Shown piece after piece: positions 51,483-61,200 of a DNA stretch of 64,000 nt; position 1 is the stretch's first letter, and every line of letters begins with the position of its first letter. The DNA comes from an uncultured Clostridia bacterium (GTDB lineage: Bacteria; Bacillota; Clostridia; Monoglobales; Monoglobaceae). Position numbers and translations under genes: made by a program. Location of the stretch: NCBI GenBank assembly GCA_934454115.1, contig CAKSFQ010000001.1, positions 1 through 64,000 of the forward strand, read 5' to 3'. Below the pieces are notes generated by a model. The model worked only from the letters and a program-made list of their open reading frames with translations, had not been told where the DNA came from and did no database searches.

Positions 51483-52653
51483 TATTTTAGAAGAAGCCGG
51501 CAAGCTGCAGCCGCAGCTTGTTGCTGATCGCAGATATTTACACAGCCACCCGGAGCTATCCTTTCAGGAAAATCATACAATGCAATATGTCAGCGCCAGG
51601 CTGACGGCAATGGGAATATCTCATCGCACCCAAATTGCAAAAACGGGAATCTTGGCGGAAATAAAGAGCGAAAAGCCCGGAAAATGTCTGTTGATTCGCG
51701 CTGACATGGACGCATTGCCGATTGAAGAAAAAAATACGGTTTCTTATGGATCTAAAAATAAAGGCATCATGCACGCATGCGGTCATGATGCGCATACCGC
51801 AATCACCCTTGGCGTCTGCCAGGTTCTTCAAAGCCTCCGCAAGCACTGGTGCGGTACCGTAAAGATCGCCTTTCAGCCGGGGGAAGAAACCACCGGTGGC
51901 GCAGACCTCATGATCAAAGAAGGGGCTTTGGTAAGTCCGGCGGTCGATGCCTGTGTCGCTTTGCATGTCGATCCCGATCTTGAGGTCGGCACGATAAGAA
52001 CCAATGCCGGCGCGATGTATGCCTCACCGGACGATTTTTATATTACGATTCACGGCCGCGGCGGTCACGGCGCTGAACCGCAGCTTGCAATTGATCCCAT
52101 CGTGATTGCCGGACAGCTGATTTGTCAGCTGCAAACCGTTGTCAGCCGCAGCGTTGACCCATTTGATGAGGCGGTTGTTACCATTGGATCGATTCACGGC
52201 GGTAATGCAACCAATGTGATTCCGGACACGGTTACGCTGAGCGGTACCGCAAGGGCTTTGAACGAACCCATGCGCGATCATTTATCATCTCAAATCGAAC
52301 AACTGACAAAACACGCCTGCGCGGCTTACGGTGCCGATTACGAATATAAATTCGTAAAATTATATCCGCCGCTTATCAATGATCCAAAGATTGCTGCCAT
52401 GCTTTTTGACAGTGCAATCCATTGCCTTGGCAAAAAAAATTGTATCTTTGGCGGACGCCCCACCATGGCCGGAGAGGATTTTGCTTATTTCGCAAGAGCG
52501 GTTCCCTCTGCCATATTCAAGCTTGGCTGCCGCAATGAAAAGGAAGGAATTACAGCTCCTATCCATAATCCGCGCTTTAACATTGATGAAGGCTGTCTGT
52601 CGGTCGGCGCTGCTGTTCTTACGGATTTTGCACTTCGTTTTTTAAAGGATTAG
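51472..52653 (+). CDS. M20 family amidohydrolase (N-acyl-amino acid hydrolase)
   Basis: A 393-aa zinc enzyme of the HipO/AmaA type. Metal sites in MHACGHDAHTA, FQPGEETTGGAD, LHVDPDLEVG and the terminal HNPRFNIDEGC; the lid domain has GRGGHGAEPQLAIDPI. It probably frees amino acids from N-acyl or small conjugates. RBS GAGGAGACGG; coupled to uvrC by overlap. Its 3' end overlaps a small minus-strand gene by 35 bp. Confidence 0.9.
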   Translation: MSLNILEEAGKLQPQLVADRRYLHSHPELSFQENHTMQYVSARLTAMGISHRTQIAKTGILAEIKSEKPGKCLLIRADMDALPIEEKNTVSYGSKNKGIMHACGHDAHTAITLGVCQVLQSLRKHWCGTVKIAFQPGEETTGGADLMIKEGALVSPAVDACVALHVDPDLEVGTIRTNAGAMYASPDDFYITIHGRGGHGAEPQLAIDPIVIAGQLICQLQTVVSRSVDPFDEAVVTIGSIHGGNATNVIPDTVTLSGTARALNEPMRDHLSSQIEQLTKHACAAYGADYEYKFVKLYPPLINDPKIAAMLFDSAIHCLGKKNCIFGGRPTMAGEDFAYFARAVPSAIFKLGCRNEKEGITAPIHNPRFNIDEGCLSVGAAVLTDFALRFLKD

Positions 52654-52792
52654 TCTCGTTATTTTTTGCCTTATAAAAATAAAAACAGGCAGGCGATGGA
52701 TGCGGTTCTATTTTGTTGGTGATCACATTGAGATAGCATAAACCGTCTTTTTGATAAAGACAAGCTTGTTCCGAACAATGAATGATAGACAT
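52619..52792 (-). CDS. Small four-cysteine protein
   Basis: A 57-aa protein starting MSIIHCSEQACLYQKDGLCY. Cysteines at 6, 11, 19 and 36 follow the pattern HCx4CxYQKDGxCxL...CFYF that I recall from short conserved clostridial proteins, possibly Zn-binding. AAAAGGAG lies 8 nt before the ATG. It converges on the M20 gene and shares its last 35 bp. No function can be assigned. Confidence 0.75.
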   Translation of the reverse strand: MSIIHCSEQACLYQKDGLCYLNVITNKIEPHPSPACFYFYKAKNNETNPLKNEVQNP

Positions 52793-52903
52793 TTTTCTCT
52801 CCTTTTATGGAATATCCATTTTGCAGACAATACCAAAAATCCGCAGCGTTTGATACATAAATCTATATAGACTTAGTTTGAGCGAAAATATAAATATCAT
52901 ACA

Positions 52904-52932
52904 GAAAAACGGCTCCGAAATTGACGGAGCCG
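52904..52932 (-). terminator. Minus-strand terminator of unknown transcript
   Basis: CGGCTCCG (52910-52917) pairs with CGGAGCCG (52925-52932); on the minus strand a T5 tract follows. It lies upstream of the 57-aa gene. Confidence 0.7.
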
Positions 52933-53100
52933 CTATCTATATGAAAAGGGCACGCGCGCATCATGCACCTGTCACTCTAATGTATGCAAAAAACAAAATT
53001 GCGTTCCCAATCATAATAGAAATAACTTTAGTATCCGGAACCCATCCGGGTGATGATACATATAATACACCATAAAAAACCAAAAACGATATTTTCAGAT

Positions 53101-53129
53101 TTGAGTTTATGTGATCCGGGAGGTATAAT
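53101..53129 (+). promoter_or_regulatory. Promoter of the ytxC-like gene
   Basis: TTGAGT (53101-53106), 17-bp spacer, TATAAT (53124-53129). Confidence 0.6.
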
Positions 53130-53199
53130 CCATCTTATGGAGTGACAATATTATGTCTGTCAAGGCTATCATAGGACGATAGGAAGAGAGGCGACGTAT

Positions 53200-53994
53200 A
53201 TGGATCGGGAAGAAGTAATCATACATTGCGGATCGGATTTATCCGCCTTTTGGCATAAAATGCAGGATTATTTTTCAAAAGACGAAATGGAGCTGATTCA
53301 TGTTCCGGGCTATGCCTTTAGTGTCCGAATCTTAAAAAAGCACCTTGCAGGGCTTGCTCCGCGCATGGCCTATTGGATTCATAAAAAAATTTCTATGTCT
53401 GAATTACAAAATTTGCTTACAAAACTTGCCCTGGAGGAGGAAGAGAAGTCCAAATTCTTTTTTTTCGCCCTGTCAAAGCTGGGCGAAGAAGAAAATGCAT
53501 TGTGCAGTCTGCTAGAAGAAAAGTTGAATCTGTTTTTTTGTGAAAACAGTGAATTTTTTATGGAAGGATTTTTGCGCTTTGCGATATGGGAATACCGCGA
53601 AAATGTCATTTTTCTGCTGGATGACTGTTTTGATGAATTTGCAGCACAGCAGGAATATTCCGAATTTTTAGAATTGCTGCACTATTTTGTTGAAACAGAA
53701 ACGCCGCGTTTTGAGGATCTGACGGTATCAATTCATGCAAACAAAGAAATTCAGTTTTATGACCGGGACGGTGCAGATATTACAACGCTTTGTAAAAAAA
53801 GGTTTATAGAGGAATTTCAGGACAACGCACCCGATACAGAGGATTTTATCATGAGTACACTGATTTTGTATTTACCGCAGCAAATATGGATTTACGGCAG
53901 CCAATTTTTAAATAATAAAAATTTTTTTGTTACACTGCGTCATATTTTTGGCGAACGGGTACAAATATACGGTGTTCCGCTGCGGCTATCTTAA
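53200..53994 (+). CDS. ytxC: YtxC-like sporulation-associated protein
   Basis: A 264-aa cytoplasmic protein. The central part MEGFLRFAIWEYRENVIFLLDD followed by EYSEFLELLHYFVE fits the YtxC pattern (GF-FRL--Y then EY-EFI-LL-YFV). The family is linked to sporulation in Bacillus; mechanism unknown. RBS AGAGAGGCGA before ATG 53200. Monocistronic by context. Confidence 0.72.
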   Translation: MDREEVIIHCGSDLSAFWHKMQDYFSKDEMELIHVPGYAFSVRILKKHLAGLAPRMAYWIHKKISMSELQNLLTKLALEEEEKSKFFFFALSKLGEEENALCSLLEEKLNLFFCENSEFFMEGFLRFAIWEYRENVIFLLDDCFDEFAAQQEYSEFLELLHYFVETETPRFEDLTVSIHANKEIQFYDRDGADITTLCKKRFIEEFQDNAPDTEDFIMSTLILYLPQQIWIYGSQFLNNKNFFVTLRHIFGERVQIYGVPLRLS

Positions 53995-54120
53995 CAACCG
54001 TCTGTGTGCTGACAGAAGGTAGAGATGCGCTTCGTTATCTGATTTCATAGATTAAAACGCCAAAATCAATATTTTTTTTAAATTACGATCAAAAGGAGGT
54101 ATATTAGAGATAAATCAAAC

Positions 54121-54148
54121 ATTGCACAAAATAAAAATTTTGTGCAAT
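54121..54148. promoter_or_regulatory. Perfect 12-bp palindrome in the xerC leader
   Basis: ATTGCACAAAAT and ATTTTGTGCAAT flank AAAA. It lies between an orphan AAAAGGAGGT (54091-54100) and the real xerC RBS. It could be an operator or an RNA hairpin acting on translation. Confidence 0.45.
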
Positions 54149-54183
54149 CGAGAAGAGGTTTTTAACCAAAGGAGAATGATCCC

Positions 54184-55185
54184 ATGCAATCAGCAAAATC
54201 CCTTGATCATGGCGCACCGGAACCACTTGCATCATTTTTAATTTATATGGAAAACATTCAGGGCAAGTCGCGCAAAACCGCAGATGAATATTATTATGAT
54301 CTGCAAACGTTTTATCGTTTTTTAAAAGTTTATTTTCATAAAGTTGATCCCAATACAGATTTTCATGAGATTTCTATTGACGATGTCGATTTATCCATGC
54401 TGCGCGCCGTTAAGCTCAACACCCTGTATGAGTATTTAAACTATCTCAATCGCGTACGCGGCAATGTTGCCGGAACCCGTGCCCGCAAGGTTGCATCCTT
54501 AAAGTCGTTCTATAAGTATTTATGCAGCAAGGCAAATCTTGTTGATGAAAATCCGACTGCGGAACTGGAATCCGTGAAAATTCCAAAACATCTGCCGAAA
54601 TATTTCTCCTTAGACGACTGCGTCACGCTTTTGGCATCCACGGATCAGCGGAACGCAAAACGGGATTACTGTATGCTTACCTTATTTTTAAACTGCGGAA
54701 TGCGGCTTGCGGAATTGGTCTCTATTAATATTACGGATATCCGCGGGGATTCGTTGGTAGTAATTGGAAAAGGCGGCAAGGAACGCACCGTATACTTAAA
54801 CCAGGCGTGTCTATCAGCCATCGAGGCCTATTTGCCGATTCGCAAAGAGCAAAAGGCTACTGCTACCAGTCGCAATGCGCTCTTTTTATCTGAGCGCGGA
54901 AATCGCATCAGCCGTCGAACCGTGCAGTATACGGTTGAAAAATACGTCAAAAAAATCGGGCTGGATTCTCATAAATACACAACGCATAAATTGCGTCACA
55001 CTGCCGCAACACTGATGCACCAATCCGGTGTGGATATTCGTGTCTTGCAGGAAATTTTGGGTCATAAACAGTTATCAACCACGGAAATTTACACCCATAT
55101 CAATAATGATCAGATTCGGGATGCGGTTAATCAAAACCCACTCTCTTCGATTCAGCCGCCAAAATCAGACATTGACGACGATTAG
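54184..55185 (+). CDS. xerC: Tyrosine recombinase XerC
   Basis: A 333-aa recombinase for chromosome-dimer resolution. Core-binding domain 1-120; catalytic residues complete: Arg in CGMRLAEL, Lys in GKGGKERTV, HKLRH, GHKQLS and Tyr in TEIYTH. The N-terminal domain is about 30 residues longer than in typical XerC. ATG 54184 follows AAAGGAG. Unlike the minus-strand Xer-like protein at 19982, it keeps the catalytic Lys. Confidence 0.88.
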   Translation: MQSAKSLDHGAPEPLASFLIYMENIQGKSRKTADEYYYDLQTFYRFLKVYFHKVDPNTDFHEISIDDVDLSMLRAVKLNTLYEYLNYLNRVRGNVAGTRARKVASLKSFYKYLCSKANLVDENPTAELESVKIPKHLPKYFSLDDCVTLLASTDQRNAKRDYCMLTLFLNCGMRLAELVSINITDIRGDSLVVIGKGGKERTVYLNQACLSAIEAYLPIRKEQKATATSRNALFLSERGNRISRRTVQYTVEKYVKKIGLDSHKYTTHKLRHTAATLMHQSGVDIRVLQEILGHKQLSTTEIYTHINNDQIRDAVNQNPLSSIQPPKSDIDDD

Positions 55186-55217
55186 GTTTACATAATTATA
55201 TTATGTAAACCTAATCG
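55179..55217. terminator. Bidirectional terminator between xerC and the GH31 gene
   Basis: An 18-bp perfect inverted repeat (55179-55196 with 55200-55217, loop TAT) overlaps the xerC stop codon and ends 6 bp from the end of the convergent GH31 gene. T tracts are weak on both sides. Confidence 0.65.
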
Positions 55218-55222
55218 CACTT

Positions 55223-56938
55223 TTACTCAGATGATGAAATTTTTTCGTATACCGGGATTGATTCTGTCGTAACCGTAAACCACCCGGATGAAACCGGCTG
55301 CTTGGTATACCAGTCGACCCAGTTACCCTCCGGCAGGTAGACATTACGCGTGTCGCTTTCCGCTGTGAGGGGTGCAACAATAAGGCGATCACAAAAGATG
55401 TATTCATCATCAATCTGATAGGTCTCCTGATCCTCTGTGTAATCCGAAACCAGCGCTCTTAGCGGCGGAATCCCATATTTATGATAGCAGTCAAACGCCT
55501 TCTTCAGCATGGGAACCAGGCTTTCACGCATTTTTAAAAGCGCACGCACCTCGTCCTCACAGTCAAATTCCGCCCACGGTACCCTTTCACAGTACCATGC
55601 GTTGATTAAGCATTGTACCGAGAAAACCGTGGTTTGCATCCGCCGCAGCAAATCCTTTTTTGATGCGGCATCGCGCAGCTCCGGCGTCCATAAAATGCCG
55701 GAAAATCCGCTGTTTACCGTTCCGCGGATAAAGTCCTTGTGATCGTATAGATCACTGTATAACACAAAAGGATAGCTGGCCGCAAGCGCGCCGGCATTTC
55801 TTACTTCGGAAAGCGTCTTATGATCTCCGAGAGCCTTCATAATTGCCTGCATATATAAAATGCCAAACATCTGGTGATACTGCTCGCCGTCCATGCCACC
55901 GGGAAACTTCGCACAGTCCGGAAAGCTCCAGTCATTGACATAATCGCTGTCATCGCATTCATCCAGCTTAAACCCATCGATTCCAAGATCTACAAAATTT
56001 TCACGATGATATTTTGCAAAAATATCCTGCGCCTCCTCCATGCTGAAATCCGGGACCAAGCCCTCCCAGACCTCGTAATCGCCGCTGAGATCAAACATTT
56101 TTTGATAAATCGGCGATGTTGCATGGATAAAGGCATGCTCCCACAAACTGATATGAAAGCCGTTGTCTTTTAAGTAACCCACAACCTCCTTATAATTGGG
56201 AAAACGCTCCCGATCCCACACATAAGAACAGGAATAACTGGAGGACTGCCATCCCGGCTCAAATCCCATAATGCTGCACGGAATGTCGTTCGATCGAAAA
56301 TAGTCGGCAATCTCCATGATTTGATTTCCCGTACTTTTTCCGTATGCCCGATAAAAAACGCCGAGCGCCCATTCGGGTACCTCGCAGCCTCCGCCTGAAA
56401 AAACGTTATATTGCGCTACGATATCGGTAATGTTTTTTCCTTCAAACAGGTAAACATCAATTCCCTTTGCGGCCGGAATGTCAATCGTCATGACGGTCGG
56501 CTCGTCCAGATTATCCTTGCTGTACAGCTCGTCTACATCGGTGATGACATCGTTGTTTTCCTCCGCAATGCGATTTCTTTTTTTCACATATCCGCAGTGA
56601 ACTTCGATATGTCTCGCCGTGTCAATATACATACCATACCCGCCCGTTGTGGTAAAAAACGGAACCGGCGCATGCGAATCCCCGGTATAAGAAACCGGAT
56701 CGGAATTTGTTTTTAGGCGCAGCTTGTGACCCTTATGATTAAATCCTTTCAGCTGCAGTCCGAATCCGTAAATCTGTTCTCCGGCAGAAAGCGGAAACTC
56801 CAGCATACAGCCGCGCGGCGTTTCCTGAAACTGAATTTGATTGATGTCATATTTCACTTCTGTTTCGCATACATTTAAATTTTTACAAAATTGGGTCGGT
56901 ACCAATTTTTCCGGTATTCCGTAGGTTAGTTTTTTCAT
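55223..56938 (-). CDS. GH31 family glycosidase (alpha-glucosidase or alpha-xylosidase type)
   Basis: A 571-aa cytoplasmic enzyme without signal peptide. N-terminal beta-sandwich (1-190), then the catalytic barrel. The nucleophile region GIDGFKLDECDDSD and acid/base region VRNAGALAASYPFVLYSD fit GH31, though the latter differs from the classical R-S-G-x-AGSQRYPxxWSGD form. It is shorter than many GH31 enzymes (about 650-800 aa). Second gene of an operon; the AAGAAGGAG RBS overlaps the stop of the trehalase-like gene. Confidence 0.88.
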   Translation of the reverse strand: MKKLTYGIPEKLVPTQFCKNLNVCETEVKYDINQIQFQETPRGCMLEFPLSAGEQIYGFGLQLKGFNHKGHKLRLKTNSDPVSYTGDSHAPVPFFTTTGGYGMYIDTARHIEVHCGYVKKRNRIAEENNDVITDVDELYSKDNLDEPTVMTIDIPAAKGIDVYLFEGKNITDIVAQYNVFSGGGCEVPEWALGVFYRAYGKSTGNQIMEIADYFRSNDIPCSIMGFEPGWQSSSYSCSYVWDRERFPNYKEVVGYLKDNGFHISLWEHAFIHATSPIYQKMFDLSGDYEVWEGLVPDFSMEEAQDIFAKYHRENFVDLGIDGFKLDECDDSDYVNDWSFPDCAKFPGGMDGEQYHQMFGILYMQAIMKALGDHKTLSEVRNAGALAASYPFVLYSDLYDHKDFIRGTVNSGFSGILWTPELRDAASKKDLLRRMQTTVFSVQCLINAWYCERVPWAEFDCEDEVRALLKMRESLVPMLKKAFDCYHKYGIPPLRALVSDYTEDQETYQIDDEYIFCDRLIVAPLTAESDTRNVYLPEGNWVDWYTKQPVSSGWFTVTTESIPVYEKISSSE

Positions 56939-56940
56939 AG

Positions 56941-58194
56941 CTACTCCTTCTTCTGCTCTTTCTGTTCGTCTTTCGATTGTCCATGCTTTATTTTTTCGAT
57001 ATAACGTTTCAGTGCCAGATAGCAGCCGGCCGTCCAGCCCAGCATCGGCGGCGTTTTAAGAGAAGACGCCGCGTTGCAGCTGCCCTCAATCACGTTATAC
57101 TTCTCCCATAAATTGTGAGTTTCTTCATAGACATTTTCAACCAGATCAACATACTTTTTTGCGATTCGTACAGCGTCCTCTCGGTAACCGTAACGATCCA
57201 GCGCCATTACCACGATATATTGCAGACAAGCCCATCCGTTGGGATAATCCCATTGGAAAATGCCCTTTTCCTCATTTTCTTCACAGGTTAAGATGCCAAA
57301 GGCGCTCTCCAGACGCGGGAGCTGGCGAACTGCGGCTACCGCTTCCTCCTCATCTGCCAGACCCACAAATAACGGATAAAAAGACGCCGCAGAAAAAACA
57401 CTGCTTCGCGTTTGCAGCTTTTCGTTATAATCAAGGTAAACGCCGTCCGCGCCCTTCATCAATTGCTGCATGCGCATCTTCCTGTTTTCGGCGCTCCCTA
57501 TCCAGGCGGCATCTTCGCCGTATTCCAGTTCTTTGGAAAAATAGGCCATGTTTTTTTCAAACAGATACATCAAAGAATTTAAGTCAACCTGGACAAAATC
57601 CTTGCCGACAAGTCCCCAGCGCGGATTTAAGTCCCACCCGGATTCACACATTCGATGAAATTCGCTGACCGCATCGGCCGGCGTAAGATTCGGATGGTAT
57701 CCGATTCTGCCCACAAAATATTGATATGTCCCGTCAATATCCTCTTTGGGGATTGTATTATGTCCGTAGCGGTTTAGCCCGATTGCGGCAAGGCGATGAT
57801 CCATCCAAAACCGATGTTCGGTTTTAAGGGCGGAATAAGCGTCCGCCAGCCACACCTTATCCCGACTGTAATTATAGACGTCATAAACCATCATAGACAA
57901 AAACGGAGGCTGCGAGTTTTTTAAAAAAGAGGTTCTGTTTCCGTTTGGCATAAATCCGTATCGGCGAACCAGATATAGCATGTTATCCGTATTATTTTTG
58001 ACCTGCCGGTGTCTGCCGGTAATCTTTAACCCCTGATTGAAAAAGTAGGTGTCCCAGTAATACATCTCGTCAAAAAAGCCAACGGATGGCACGCTGTACG
58101 GATACGGAAGACCGATTAAAGTCCCCTCATCCTCGCGATTGACCTTGGTACAATCATCGATATTATCATAAATATATTGCTCGACCGCATTCAT
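56941..58194 (-). CDS. GH37 trehalase-family glycosidase
   Basis: A 417-aa (alpha/alpha)6-barrel enzyme. Both trehalase signatures are recognisable: FFDEMYYWDTYFFNQGL and QWDYPNGWACLQ. No signal peptide, so substrate is imported. Trehalose or a related alpha-glucoside is likely, with the downstream GH31 completing the degradation. ATG 58194 follows TTGGAGGATAGG. Confidence 0.85.
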   Translation of the reverse strand: MNAVEQYIYDNIDDCTKVNREDEGTLIGLPYPYSVPSVGFFDEMYYWDTYFFNQGLKITGRHRQVKNNTDNMLYLVRRYGFMPNGNRTSFLKNSQPPFLSMMVYDVYNYSRDKVWLADAYSALKTEHRFWMDHRLAAIGLNRYGHNTIPKEDIDGTYQYFVGRIGYHPNLTPADAVSEFHRMCESGWDLNPRWGLVGKDFVQVDLNSLMYLFEKNMAYFSKELEYGEDAAWIGSAENRKMRMQQLMKGADGVYLDYNEKLQTRSSVFSAASFYPLFVGLADEEEAVAAVRQLPRLESAFGILTCEENEEKGIFQWDYPNGWACLQYIVVMALDRYGYREDAVRIAKKYVDLVENVYEETHNLWEKYNVIEGSCNAASSLKTPPMLGWTAGCYLALKRYIEKIKHGQSKDEQKEQKKE

Positions 58195-58210
58195 AACCTA
58201 TCCTCCAAAA

Positions 58211-58237
58211 ATTATCATAAACCGTATTGTTTGTCAA
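58211..58237 (-). promoter_or_regulatory. Candidate promoter of GH37-GH31 operon
   Basis: Minus strand TTGACA (58232-58237) with GATAAT 15 bp downstream (58211-58216). Spacing is short, so support is moderate. It partly overlaps the terminator of the preceding gene. Confidence 0.4.
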
Positions 58238-58275
58238 GTGAAAAAAGAGACAATGCCTTGTCTCTTTTTTCACTT
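58236..58275 (-). terminator. Terminator of the SLH surface-protein operon
   Basis: A 17-bp perfect stem (58236-58252 with 58259-58275) with T6 in the 3' arm, just after the stop of the gene at 58281. Confidence 0.8.
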
Positions 58276-58280
58276 TCATG

Positions 58281-61200
58281 TTACTCAATAATCATAACCA
58301 GACGTACAATGGATTTTTCAAATACAACCAGAATGTTGCTGTAACCGTTTCCGGCATCCTTGTACCCTAAAATCTCTTTTTGCGATCCGCCGATCACAGT
58401 CTTATGCTCGGTATCATAGATGAAGGTTTTTGCACCCAATCCGTTGATCAACTCACCTTTTAACAGAAGATTTTGTTCTGAAAAATCAACATTCGGCTGG
58501 TTGCTGCTCGGCACCAGTTTGAAAATCGAGTCTGTTCTTTCATAGACACCGGCATACATCATACGATTATACTCATTCCAGCCTGCGCTGGGATTTCCGC
58601 CGGACACCGTCCTTTGATCGGCATCAAATAAAACCACGGCAGCTCTGGTGAGATATTTGTGCTTATCCTGACAGAATTTGATATAATCACCAACACTGAC
58701 CCCATTTAACAGGGCAGGGTTATCCGTATATCTCGATGAACCATCCTCAAGAATGATTTCTTCGGTAATCGTGTCATTCTTTATAATGCTTCTGCGATCT
58801 GTCACAAGTCCGTACTTGTATTCGTCCATCCATGTTGTACCATAGGCGCCCGGATCAGCATATACCACCAAATAATCCGCATATAAGGAATCGCCGGTGG
58901 TATTATAAGATTCGATTTTTGACGCATTTCCATCACCGATATCCCACGCGGAGCCGGACATGATAAACATCTCATTCTCCGCACTCTTTGCATCACGCGG
59001 AACAATAAATATGGTCGGATTTTCCTTGAGGAGAACCTTGTTTTCAAACGTTCTGACATTAGGATTGCAGACAATCGTTCGGTCACTTGTTACCAGTGTT
59101 CCGGCATCGTTGGTTGTCGGCAAAATACAGGAGAACGAAATCCGGAAGCTGTTGCTGTCCTCACCGGCCGGCGGAGTCAATGTGCGATAATCAGCTGCCA
59201 CGCCGGGTTGCTTATTGTAGGCGGTGTCAATCGAAACAACCTTTCCATCCGCGTCAGTCTTATAAAGAATCAACTGGGAAACAACCTCCGTTGTTCCTTT
59301 CTTTAAAAGGCTCAAAGCCTCCGATGCCTTTTTCACTGTTGTGTTATCAATTTTAATTCGGTCCGCACCGCTTAGGTATACCAGTTTGTCAGAGGAATCA
59401 TAAATCTTAAACTCAACCGTACTGTCAAATCCCGATGATGTTGATTTTGCGTCTACCAGATAGCCCACTCCGTCAATGGCAGAGCCGATGACAAACCCGG
59501 CAACCTTTCCGCGATAGTCTAAATGGAAGGTTCCGAGTGTACCCAGCGCAATTTGATCTGCTTTAAAGTATTCGTTGACACTGCCGTAGGTTTCGCGGAC
59601 ATTGCCGCCGTAAAACCGATCGCCGATCACTAGATCCGCATTCAAATCATGCTTGCGCACCTCGCAGAGAGGTCCTGCAATGGTACGATTTGAGATGTAA
59701 AGCTTAGCCATTTTGTGATCTTTGCTGACAATCGCGGATACAACCGTTCCTTTCACAATATCCTTCATCTTATACGGCGTTTCCTCATTATCAACGATCA
59801 ATGGTTCATCACAGTCAGACAGATCGATCGCCGCATCGCCTTCCTGGCCATAAATCACCTGTTTGTTGTAGTCAACGCCACTTACCATCATGGTTTGGAT
59901 ATCCGTGATGATAACCGAGTCAAAACCATTTCCGCTGTCAACAAGCTTTATCGTTCCGTAGCTGGGAACAAATGTCTCCTCCGTATCCTGATAGGAACCA
60001 AGGTATCTTCCGTTATATACGACATCCTTGTCTCTGGTTAAGGAATAAACCTTTTCCTTTCGGCTATCTGCCGTGGAGACGGAATACTGATTTTCCAGAT
60101 AGGTTACCTTATCGTCAAAGGTTTGAATATTTACAACACGGTTTCCGTCCTCCAACCCTCCAATGTAGATGATCTCATCATAAATACTGTCATCGGACTT
60201 TTGGTAATAGTAGGTCACTCCATAGCCGAGGTAAGGATCCAAATCGACATCACACTGATAGATTTTTCCATTAATACACACTTGTCCGGATTTTAGGTCA
60301 GATTCCTGATAAAGATAGGTGCTTTCCGTCCCTTCAATCTTACCTCTTCCTCTTTCACAATCAAAGAAAGTCTCTAAGAAGCTTTCGCCTCTGACTCTTT
60401 CATAATCATCGACAGAATGCCGATAAACCTTTGCGCTCAGCACGTCGGCATCAAGCGCATGATCGAAGATTGCTGCAAAGTCTGCACAGTTTAGCGGTGA
60501 TTCGCCGTCTGATGAAAGACCCTGAAGTAATCCGAGCGTTGCGGCAACGCTGCGATAGCCGTACGGATAGCCGCCCTGATCTTCGGCCACAGCTGACCAG
60601 CCCATGACAGAAACCATCATCTTGATTGCCTGATCAACCGTCACCACAGAATCCGGCTCAAAGGCCGTGTCGCTGCAGCCATTCATCAATCCAATACCGG
60701 TGACCGCGTTCACTACACCGGACTGTTCCTCGGAAACATCAAGAAATCTTGTATCGCCCGAAACGGTATTGCTGCCGACACCGACTATGTTAAGCAATGT
60801 TTTTGCAAAGTCATACCTCGAAAACGTAGCCTTTTCGGATGCGCCGGCTGCAATGACACCCAGCGCCTTGGCACGATCCATTGCAGTATTACTTTGGCTT
60901 AAGTAGGTTCTTCCGGCCGTACCGCCGCCTGCCTCTTCCTTCGGCTGGTCAACATCGTTTCCTTGCTCATAAAAATACCAGTCGTCAATATAGGTGATGG
61001 TACCGGGATTCTTCACGGCAACCATAACATCAACCTGTCCGTCTACCTCCGCATTGTCCTCAATGGTCCATGTATTTTCAATCGTGGTCCACTGACCCGC
61101 AGGTATTTCGACTCTGGCCATATCGTGGTAGTTGTGTGCGTTGTTCGGTACGTTATAAAAGAGGGCAAGCCAAATGGGCTGTGTTGTTTCCGTTTTCACC

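Larger units (their letters stand above)
52793..53199. other. Intergenic region with a minus-strand terminator and a dubious small frame
   Basis: Holds the minus-strand terminator at 52904-52932 and the plus promoter at 53101-53129. Upstream of the terminator on the minus strand, 52971-53084 encodes a 37-residue hydrophobic frame from a TTG (two apolar stretches, e.g. VISIMIGNAILFFAYI) with no RBS. It may be a gene remnant. Nothing else is recognised. Confidence 0.45.

Noticed and set aside
52878..53075. 65-codon plus-strand frame
   Set aside because: No RBS, contains the terminator hairpin, no recognisable features.
55223..56938. Frameshifted GH31 gene because of short length
   Set aside because: Both catalytic regions and a plausible C-terminal domain are present in one uninterrupted frame.
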